From: Lysobacterales bacterium
GTDB taxonomy: Bacteria > Pseudomonadota > Gammaproteobacteria > Xanthomonadales > S139-57
Assembly: GCA_026993285.1 (NCBI GenBank)
Contig: JALWTZ010000392.1
Coordinates: 1-11,988 of the forward strand
Direction of reading: 5' to 3'
DNA length: 11,988 nt
Shown here: in pieces, positions 6,970 to 11,988 of the stretch
How positions within the stretch are numbered: position 1 is the stretch's first letter
How the letters are laid out: every line of letters starts with the position of its first letter
Made by a program: the position numbers and the translations under genes
The notes under the pieces: generated by a model
Told to the model about the DNA's origin: nothing
Database searches by the model: none
What the model saw: the letters and a program-made list of their open reading frames with translations, nothing else

Positions 6970-6973
6970 TCTA

Positions 6974-7001
6974 TTTATACGCCCTGTGAAGAAAAAAACA
7001 A
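6974..7001 (-). promoter_or_regulatory. Sigma-70-like promoter of the TSUP transporter gene
   Basis: Read on the minus strand, TTGTTT (7001-6996) and TATAAA (6979-6974) are separated by 16 bases. The start would be near 6967, about 22 bases before the ATG. It sits in the gap after the ompA-like stop codon, which indicates that the transporter is transcribed separately. Confidence 0.6.
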
Positions 7002-7009
7002 GTCCAGGT

Positions 7010-7633
7010 TCAGGCCGGTTTGCGGGTATGGACCCGGATTTCCACCCGCCGGTTTTTGGCGCGGCCTTCGGGGTTGTCGCGGCCATCTGGCAACTGGTTG
7101 GGGGCCACCGGCTGGCTTTCTCCCCGGCCTTCGGTTTGAATGAGCGCGCCATCCACACCGTTGCGGGTCAACCATGCCTGCACGGCATGAGCCCGGCGCA
7201 GGGAGAGATCCTGATTGTAGGCTTCCGTGCCCTTGGCATCGGTATGGCCGATGATCTCCACACGGGCCACATCGCTGTTGTTCAGTACGGCCAGCACGGC
7301 CTGCAGGCTGGGTTCGGCCTCGGGTTTGAGTTGGTCGGCATCGAAATCGAACAACACATCGCTGGAAAGGGCCACCTCGATCACCTGGCCCACTACCAGC
7401 GCGTTCAGGGCCTGCAGGGCCTGTTCCAGTGGCATGCTGGTGGCGACCACTGTACTGCTGAGCCCCTGGATGGCACGGGTTTCCACGACCAGTGCGCGTG
7501 ATTCGGCCCGGGGCAGGGCGTTGACGGCTGCCTGATGGGCTGCAGGATCATCCGGGTTTTCGCCATAACCGGCCCACACACCGGCAGCATGTAGGGTGAA
7601 ACAGAGGGCCAGAAATGCGGCTGGGAATTTCAT
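7010..7633 (-). CDS. Exported OmpA-domain peptidoglycan-binding protein without a beta-barrel
   Basis: This 207-residue protein carries a signal peptide (1 to about 21, GVWA before GYGEN), a roughly 65-residue Ala-rich region, and a C-terminal OmpA-like domain (about 88-204). The domain includes DVLFDFDADQLKP (92-104), EIIGHTDAKGTEAYN (126-140), LSLRRAHAVQAWL (143-155) and the final NRRVEIRV. Asp132 and Arg147 have the 15-residue spacing of the diaminopimelate-binding Asp and Arg of E. coli OmpA, so peptidoglycan binding is expected in the periplasm. No N-terminal barrel is present, and Cys11 is not in a valid lipobox. Its ATG overlaps the stop of the upstream exported protein gene by ATGA, so the two are coupled and probably work together at the cell envelope. 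Confidence 0.9.
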   Translation of the reverse strand: MKFPAAFLALCFTLHAAGVWAGYGENPDDPAAHQAAVNALPRAESRALVVETRAIQGLSSTVVATSMPLEQALQALNALVVGQVIEVALSSDVLFDFDADQLKPEAEPSLQAVLAVLNNSDVARVEIIGHTDAKGTEAYNQDLSLRRAHAVQAWLTRNGVDGALIQTEGRGESQPVAPNQLPDGRDNPEGRAKNRRVEIRVHTRKPA

Positions 7634-8067
7634 CGCTGAATGGGCAGGCCGTCAAAGGGGGTGACATCCGGCACCACCAGATTGACCGTTGGGGCATCGC
7701 TCTCCGGGGCGGGAAACTTGAACCAGAACACCCGGCCGGGTGCTTTTACGCCTACTTCCGCATAGTTCCAGCCAGGGCGGTTTTTCGACGGGTTGGCGAT
7801 CCATTCGCCCTTCTCGTCACGCAGCACCATGTACTTGCGCCGGGATTTCGGATCAATGTAGTAGACCCCGTCCAGAGGCAGTTTCATGGTATATTTTCCC
7901 GTGTCCGCGTTGGCTCGCAGTACCACGGTCAATACACCGTCCTTCACCTGCGCGCGCAACACATCCACACTGTTGCCACTGCTGTGGAACTGGCTCTGAA
8001 TAGGCTGGGCGGCCTGGGCAAGGCTGGCCAGCAGAAGCAGCAGGATGAGAGTTGCGAGTCTGAACAT
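7630..8067 (-). CDS. Exported protein of unknown function, coupled to the OmpA-domain gene
   Basis: I do not recognise this 145-residue protein. It has a clear Sec signal peptide (1-19, poly-Leu core, SLAQA) and a predicted mature part of about 126 residues. The mature part is rich in alternating beta-type segments (GVLTVVLRA, GVYYIDPKSRRKYMVL, GRVFWFKFP, PTVNLVVPDV) and would be a small beta-sandwich-like periplasmic protein. It has no cysteine in the mature part and no further membrane segment. The start is secure: AAGGAG stands seven bases before the ATG. Its TGA overlaps the ATG of the OmpA-domain gene. Context suggests an envelope partner of that protein, perhaps a ligand or docking module, but this is inference. 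Confidence 0.85.
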   Translation of the reverse strand: MFRLATLILLLLLASLAQAAQPIQSQFHSSGNSVDVLRAQVKDGVLTVVLRANADTGKYTMKLPLDGVYYIDPKSRRKYMVLRDEKGEWIANPSKNRPGWNYAEVGVKAPGRVFWFKFPAPESDAPTVNLVVPDVTPFDGLPIQR

Positions 8068-8295
8068 GGCGTGGCTCCTTGTATAGTGGTGCGGGATTGC
8101 GGGTACAACACGATTGCCGGGAATAACGCCCGAGCTGTTGAATCGGTTGACCCAGGTTCTGTTTGTACACCTTTGCCAGCCCGTTCACAAGCGGCGCGTC
8201 GGGCGATGGATACAAACGGATACAAAAATGAGCCGCAACCGCTGTGCAAAGACTGGCAAAATGACGCCCACCTGTAATTTCTTGAGGGTGTGGCG
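8068..8295. other. Divergent intergenic region between the exported-protein gene and the nuclease gene
   Basis: These 228 bases must hold the promoters for both divergent units. Seen here are the direct repeat at 8208-8227, an inverted copy of its TACAAAC core at 8161-8167 (GTTTGTA), and a GCTGTGCAAAGACT segment at 8241-8254 that recurs upstream of the cold-shock gene. A minus-strand TTGTAC-N17-TATACA pair lies close to the exported-protein gene, but it would start transcription inside its ribosome site, so it is doubtful. Confidence 0.5.
8208..8227 (+). repeat. Two 10-bp direct repeats, GGATACAAAC GGATACAAAA
   Basis: Two adjacent copies of GGATACAAA with a 10-base period (one helical turn) lie about 70-90 bases upstream of the nuclease start. 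Paired direct repeats of this spacing are typical of sites for dimeric response regulators of the OmpR type, but no regulator is identified. Confidence 0.5.
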
Positions 8296-9834
8296 ATGCG
8301 TACGGTATTTCTGCTGATTCTTGCCTGGCTGTCCGGGCCGGCAATGGCCCAGTTCGACTGGGGTGGCGGTGGTTGCAGCGGCAGTGGCAGTTTCCAGCAA
8401 CCCATTGCCTACCGGGATGTGGTCGTCGTGGGCGACATCCCTGCCGGCAAGGTGGATGTGCTCATCGAGTTGCAGTCGGACAACGATGTGGACATCCAGC
8501 TGTTCGATGCCACCGACGGCACCGCCATCGTGGAATGGCCCAACGGCCTGCTCAACGGCCCCGGTGTGCAGTCCACCAGCTATGCCGGGGTGACGGTGGA
8601 GTGGTCCGGCTATAACGGGGATGGCACCGGCTATGGTCATGAATACATCCTGCTGACCGGCACCACCGACCGTGACCTGACCATGAAGGCCTATGGCTAT
8701 GTGGCCGGCAGCGCCACGGTGAACTACAGCTGGCAGGGCACGGCCGGCTGCAGTGACACGCCGGCGGCCAGTGGCAGTGGCAGCTTCCAGCAGCAGATCG
8801 ACCAGAACGCCGTGGTGGTCGTGGGTGATCTGGTGCCGGGCATCGCCAATGTGCGTATCGAGCTGCTTTCCGATAATGATGTGGACATCCAGCTGTTCGA
8901 TGCCACCGACGGCACCGCCATCGTGCAGTGGCCCAACGGCTTGCTCAATGGTGCCGGCGAGGCCAGTACCAGCTATCAGGGGGTTAACATCACCTGGTCC
9001 GGCTACAACGGAGACGGCACCGGGGCCGGGCATGAATTCATCGAGATCGCCGGCACACTGACCCGTACCCTGACCATGAAGGCCTTCGGTTATGCTGCCG
9101 GTTTCGCCACGGTCAACTATAGCTGGGGCAACAGTTCCGGTACTGATCCCTGGGCGTCCTACTATGCTCCCGCCACGGGCAAGACCGGTACCGCCCTGAA
9201 ACTGGCCCTGCATGACATCATCGCCAACAACACCGCGCTCAGTTACACCCCTGGCGTCTGGGACGCGCTGAAGCAGACCGACGAGGACCCGCTGAACAGC
9301 AACAATGTGGTGCTGCTCTACAAGCAGAGCAGCAGCCCCAAGAGCAACAGCGGTGGCGGCGTGGACAACTGGAACCGGGAGCATGTCTGGGCCAAGTCCC
9401 ATGGCAGTTTTGGCACTTCACCAGGCCCGGGTACCGATATTCACCACCTGCGCCCCACGGATGTCACTGTCAACAGTGCTCGTGGCAATCTGGATTTCGA
9501 CAATGGCGGCAGCGTGGTGGCCGAAGCGCCCCTGTGCAAGGTGGACGGGGATTCCTGGGAACCGCCGGATGTGGTCAAGGGTGACATTGCCCGTATGCTG
9601 TTTTACATGGTGGTGCGTTATGAAGGTGGAGATGGCTGGCCGGATCTAGAACTGGTGGATGCCACCGGTACTTCCGGGCCGCAACTGGGCAAGTTGAGCA
9701 CCCTGCTGCAGTGGCACCAGCAGGACCCGGTGGATGACTGGGAGCGCAGCCGCAACGACAAGATCTACCAGCTGCAGGGTAACCGCAACCCCTTCATCGA
9801 CCATCCTGAATGGGTGCAGGCCATCTGGCCCTAG
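8296..9834 (+). CDS. Secreted endonuclease I (EndA/Vvn-type) with two duplicated N-terminal domains
   Basis: This 512-residue exported nuclease would cut DNA (and perhaps RNA) outside the cell or in the periplasm. A signal peptide (1 to about 17, LSGPAMA) is followed by two tandem beta-rich domains of 119 residues each (about 28-146 and 159-277). They share SGSGSFQQ starts, DNDVDIQLFDATDGTAIV, WPNGLLNG, SGYNGDGTG and a TVNYSW end. The C-terminal half (about 290-512) is an endonuclease I domain of the His-Me finger type. WNREHVWAKSHG holds Glu362 and the general-base His363, and DIHHLRPTDVTVNSARGN holds Asn393. These match the metal-binding Glu, catalytic His and metal-binding Asn known from Vibrio Vvn. 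The ATG at 8296 is preferred over the GTG at 8290 because GAGGG (8284-8288) is seven bases from the ATG and only one from the GTG. The duplicated domains are unrecognised; substrate or surface attachment is possible. Confidence 0.92.
   Translation: MRTVFLLILAWLSGPAMAQFDWGGGGCSGSGSFQQPIAYRDVVVVGDIPAGKVDVLIELQSDNDVDIQLFDATDGTAIVEWPNGLLNGPGVQSTSYAGVTVEWSGYNGDGTGYGHEYILLTGTTDRDLTMKAYGYVAGSATVNYSWQGTAGCSDTPAASGSGSFQQQIDQNAVVVVGDLVPGIANVRIELLSDNDVDIQLFDATDGTAIVQWPNGLLNGAGEASTSYQGVNITWSGYNGDGTGAGHEFIEIAGTLTRTLTMKAFGYAAGFATVNYSWGNSSGTDPWASYYAPATGKTGTALKLALHDIIANNTALSYTPGVWDALKQTDEDPLNSNNVVLLYKQSSSPKSNSGGGVDNWNREHVWAKSHGSFGTSPGPGTDIHHLRPTDVTVNSARGNLDFDNGGSVVAEAPLCKVDGDSWEPPDVVKGDIARMLFYMVVRYEGGDGWPDLELVDATGTSGPQLGKLSTLLQWHQQDPVDDWERSRNDKIYQLQGNRNPFIDHPEWVQAIWP
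8377..8733 (+). repeat. Tandem domain repeat, unit 1, in the nuclease gene
   Basis: First 119-codon unit, from SGSGSF to NYSW. It aligns without gaps with the second unit at an offset of 393 bases. Bases 8485-8532 are identical to 8878-8925 (48 bases), including third codon positions. Confidence 0.85.
8770..9126 (+). repeat. Tandem domain repeat, unit 2, in the nuclease gene
   Basis: Second 119-codon unit, separated from the first by a 12-codon spacer containing Cys, Asp, Thr and Pro. It is diverged at both ends but identical in DNA in its centre, pointing to recent duplication or gene conversion. Confidence 0.85.
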
Positions 9835-9864
9835 AGCGAACGGAAAATACCGATCACAGTGGGC

Positions 9865-9880
9865 TCCACCGCAAGGTGGA
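9865..9880 (+). other. Small GNRA-capped hairpin in the nuclease 3' region
   Basis: TCCACC-GCAA-GGTGGA is a perfect 6-bp stem with a GNRA tetraloop. It is followed by CCTTTTG and lies 8 bases before the main terminator. It could be an accessory 3'-end stabiliser or a first weak terminator. Confidence 0.45.
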
Positions 9881-9887
9881 CCTTTTG

Positions 9888-9922
9888 ACCCGGATCATAC
9901 TACCCCGATCCGGGTTTTTTTT
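9888..9922 (+). terminator. Rho-independent terminator of the nuclease gene
   Basis: A perfect 9-bp stem (ACCCGGATC / GATCCGGGT) with a 10-base loop is followed by eight T residues. It lies 54 bases after the nuclease stop. The minus strand has no U-tract, so it works in the plus direction only. Confidence 0.9.
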
Positions 9923-9931
9923 GCCTTGGGC

Positions 9932-10486
9932 TTAGCGGGAATCCGCAGACAATGCATGCACCGAGCCCACTTCCAGGTGGTCAAAGCGCTCCTTCAGCCA
10001 TTTCCACAACATCTTGCGGGTATAGCTCTCCAGTGCTTCGGCTTGAGCGGGTTGTTTCTGGATCAGGCTCAGTTGCAGGTTGATCTTCAGCGCCGCCGGG
10101 TCGTAGTGCTCGGCCAGGGCATCCAGCAGATTGAGCTGGCCGCTGCGAATGGATGGCAGGGTATAGAGGCGCGCATGAACCTGCTGCACCCGCACGGTGG
10201 AGAAAATGGGCCGCAGACGGGTCATGATCAGGGTACGCGCCCTTTGGCTGGCCAGCCAGACCAGCGCGTGGGTGGCCTCCAGCAGGTCTTCATGGAGTAT
10301 GCCGTTTTCCTCGAAATGGCTCAGGGCGGGAAAATAGCCCAGGGATTCCGCCCGCACGGCTTCCAGCACGGCCGCTGCCAGCTGCCGGCCCACTTCCGCT
10401 GGCTGGGCCACGCTCAGTTGTTGCAAATCCTGCTCGGCCACGCGCACGTCGATTTGTGCTTCCAGGGTCTGTATATTCAGGCTCAT
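9932..10486 (-). CDS. Cytoplasmic protein of unknown function, divergent from copA
   Basis: I do not recognise this 184-residue protein. It has no signal peptide, no hydrophobic membrane segment, no cysteine and no nucleotide-binding motif. The sequence looks almost entirely helical, with heptad-like stretches (VGRQLAAAVLEAVRAESLG, about 32-50) and a basic C-terminal helix (YTRKMLWKWLKERFDHLE, about 154-171). The frame has the GC-rich third positions of neighbouring genes. AAGGTGG stands just upstream of the ATG at 10486, so it is very likely a real gene. It diverges from copA across only 75 bases, which could mean shared regulation. The absence of Cys or Met/His clusters speaks against a copper-binding role. 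Confidence 0.8.
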   Translation of the reverse strand: MSLNIQTLEAQIDVRVAEQDLQQLSVAQPAEVGRQLAAAVLEAVRAESLGYFPALSHFEENGILHEDLLEATHALVWLASQRARTLIMTRLRPIFSTVRVQQVHARLYTLPSIRSGQLNLLDALAEHYDPAALKINLQLSLIQKQPAQAEALESYTRKMLWKWLKERFDHLEVGSVHALSADSR

Positions 10487-10561
10487 GCCCCCACCTTATC
10501 GAGATCCGGGGGCAAGAGAAACACCCTGGGCGGAATAGCGTGGAAAAAACCGGAGCACAGC

Positions 10562-11988
10562 ATGTCCCAACCTGTCATTCGCAAGGCACCGCAAACCCTG
10601 AAGCTGGATATCGAAGGCATGACCTGCGCCGCCTGTTCCGGCCGTATCGAACGCAAGCTCAACCAGCTGGATGGCGTGGAAGCGCAAGTGAACCTGGCCA
10701 CCGGCCAGGCCGAGCTGCGGCTGCAGGGAGAAGCCCCGGAGGCCGGTGAGTTGCTGGCCACCATCGAAGGACTGGGTTATGAACCGCAGACAGCGGCACT
10801 CGAACTGCGGGTGGAAGGCATGACCTGTGCCGCCTGCAGCGCACGGGTGGAACGGGCGTTGAAGAAACAGGCCGGCGTGCTGGAGGCCAGTGTCAACCTG
10901 GCCACCGAGCGCGCACAGGTGCGCTACCTGCCGGCCATGCTTTCGCCGGAAGACCTGCTGCGGATCATTCGTGATGCCGGCTATGACGCCGCCCTGCTGG
11001 ACGAGCAAGCCCCGCCGGAGGACCGGCAACGCGAACAGCAGCGCCTGCGGATGCTGGCCCGGGATGTACGGCGGGCCTTTGCCCTGGCCCTGCCGGTGCT
11101 GGTACTGGCCATGGGCAGCGACTTCTTCCCGGCCTTTGCCCAATGGCTGCAGTCCTGGGCACCGACACCACGCTTCTGGGCCTGGGTGCAGGCCCTGTTG
11201 GCCACGGCGGTGCTGTTCGGGCCGGGTTTGCGCTTCTTCCGCCCCGGCTGGAAGGCGTGGATGCACGCCGCGCCCGACATGAATTCGCTGGTGATGACCG
11301 GCACCGGCGCGGCCTGGCTGTATTCCATGCTGGTGCTGCTGGTGCCGGCATGGTTCCCGGAGAACAGCCGGCATCTCTATTTCGAGGCCGCCGCCGTGGT
11401 GATTGCCATTGTTCTGTTGGGCAAGTACCTGGAAGAGCGCGCCAAGCAGAGCACGGCCGGTGCCCTGCACAAGCTCATTGGCCTGCAGGCCGATACCGCC
11501 TGCCGCCTGCGGAATGGCCAGGAAGAAACCGTGCCGGTCAGCCAGCTCCATCCCGGTGACGAGGTGCGGGTGCGCGCCGGCGAGCGCATGCCGGTGGATG
11601 GCACGGTGCTGGAAGGGCAGGCCTGGCTGGATGTCTCCATGCTCACCGGCGAACCCATGCCCAGGGCCGTGGAAGCCGGTGATGAAGTGCAGGCCGGTAC
11701 CTTGGTGAACAATGGCCTGCTGCGGGTGCGGGTGGACCGCCTGGGGCGGGATACCCTGCTGGCCCAGATCATCCGCATGGTGGAACAGGCCCAGGCTGGC
11801 AAGCTGCCCATCCAGCAACTGGCGGACAAGGTCATCCGGGTATTCAGCCCCATCGTGCTGGTCATCGCCGTGCTGACCTTCATGGCCTGGCTGCTCTGGG
11901 GGCCGGAGCCGGCGCTCAACCACGCGCTGGTGGCCGCGGTTGCCGTGCTGGTCATCGCCTGCCCCTGTGCCATGGGCCTGGCCACGCC
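10562..11988 (+). CDS. copA: Copper-exporting P1B-type ATPase (CopA), 3'-truncated by window
   Basis: The first 475 residues of a Cu(+)-translocating P-type ATPase are visible; the inner-membrane pump expels copper using ATP. Two N-terminal heavy-metal-binding domains carry GMTCAAC motifs (Cys22/Cys25 and Cys89/Cys92). Membrane segments lie at about 171-186, 204-224, 240-263 and 274-291. The actuator domain then has the phosphatase loop LTGEP (361-365) and ERMPVDG. Further membrane segments are at about 427-446 and 454-474, the last carrying the CPC metal-transfer motif (Cys467-Pro-Cys469). The phosphorylation DKTGT motif and ATP-binding domain lie beyond the window. The ATG at 10562 has GGAG eight bases upstream. 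No CueR-like dyad promoter could be recognised in the 75-base gap upstream. CPC with tandem GMTCAAC sites makes Cu(+) the expected substrate (Ag(+) also possible). Confidence 0.96.
   Translation, partial: MSQPVIRKAPQTLKLDIEGMTCAACSGRIERKLNQLDGVEAQVNLATGQAELRLQGEAPEAGELLATIEGLGYEPQTAALELRVEGMTCAACSARVERALKKQAGVLEASVNLATERAQVRYLPAMLSPEDLLRIIRDAGYDAALLDEQAPPEDRQREQQRLRMLARDVRRAFALALPVLVLAMGSDFFPAFAQWLQSWAPTPRFWAWVQALLATAVLFGPGLRFFRPGWKAWMHAAPDMNSLVMTGTGAAWLYSMLVLLVPAWFPENSRHLYFEAAAVVIAIVLLGKYLEERAKQSTAGALHKLIGLQADTACRLRNGQEETVPVSQLHPGDEVRVRAGERMPVDGTVLEGQAWLDVSMLTGEPMPRAVEAGDEVQAGTLVNNGLLRVRVDRLGRDTLLAQIIRMVEQAQAGKLPIQQLADKVIRVFSPIVLVIAVLTFMAWLLWGPEPALNHALVAAVAVLVIACPCAMGLAT

Noticed and set aside
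6103..7143. A 346-codon open frame on the plus strand
   Set aside because: It is antisense to the TSUP transporter and its translation is Gln/His/Gly-rich without any fold pattern; no ribosome site was seen.
8071..8101. Minus-strand TTGTAC-N17-TATACA promoter for the exported-protein gene
   Set aside because: Transcription would begin inside its AAGGAG ribosome site, leaving no usable leader.
8185..9402. A 405-codon open frame on the minus strand across the nuclease gene, with internal repeats
   Set aside because: It is antisense to a well-supported nuclease gene. Its repeats are only the mirror of the duplicated domains, and its length comes from the biased codon use of the plus strand.
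10487..10561. CueR-type copper-responsive promoter for copA
   Set aside because: The expected long-spacer promoter with a CTTGCC/GGCAAG-like dyad could not be found; only a lone GGCAAG is present.
10496..11923. A 475-codon open frame on the minus strand
   Set aside because: It lies wholly antisense to copA, whose motifs (GMTCAAC twice, TGEP, CPC) are unmistakable. The translation is low-complexity His/Gln/Gly-rich, typical of a shadow frame.

Overview
This 12 kb window is a GC-rich bacterial chromosome segment, most likely from a free-living gammaproteobacterium. The evidence is an rpoH-type heat-shock sigma factor with an intact RpoH box, a sigma-E-like promoter in front of it, a gammaproteobacterial-style cold-shock protein, OmpA and EndA-family exported proteins, and tight ATGA-coupled operons. 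Extracellular chitin and DNA degradation would suit an aquatic or marine lifestyle, but the species cannot be named from the sequence. No tRNA, rRNA, insertion sequence, integrase or CRISPR array was found.

Layout. (1) 1-2329, plus strand: an operon of a 2-oxoacid:acceptor (ferredoxin) oxidoreductase alpha subunit (5' end outside the window), its beta subunit, and a small ferritin-like protein. All are joined by 4-base ATGA overlaps and followed by a hairpin. (2) 2384-4429, minus strand: a large secreted chitin-degrading enzyme that joins an AA10 copper LPMO, a PKD domain and a GH18 chitinase. It is visibly more AT-rich than its surroundings. (3) 4590-5518, plus strand: rpoH behind a sigma-E-type promoter, ending in a bidirectional terminator shared with the convergent cold-shock gene (5604-5813, minus). 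(4) 6121-6945, minus: a TauE/SafE (TSUP) membrane transporter with its own promoter and an inverted repeat over the predicted start of transcription. (5) 7010-8067, minus: a two-gene unit of an unrecognised exported protein and a barrel-less OmpA-domain protein. (6) 8296-9834, plus: a secreted endonuclease I family enzyme with two tandem, near-duplicate N-terminal beta-rich domains, followed by a strong terminator. (7) 9932-10486, minus: a cytoplasmic protein of unknown function. (8) 10562 to the window end, plus: a CopA-type copper-exporting P-type ATPase, cut off by the window at its CPC motif.

How they fit together. The window mixes central anaerobic/redox metabolism (KorAB), stress response (RpoH, cold-shock protein), copper homeostasis (CopA) and nutrient scavenging outside the cell (chitinase/LPMO and nuclease). 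The LPMO needs copper, but its co-location with copA is not evidence of a functional link. No single new defence or mobile system stands out. The least explained items are the ferritin-like protein fused into the kor operon, the duplicated domains on the nuclease, the exported partner of the OmpA protein, the 184-residue unknown next to copA, and several palindromes or direct repeats in the intergenic regions.
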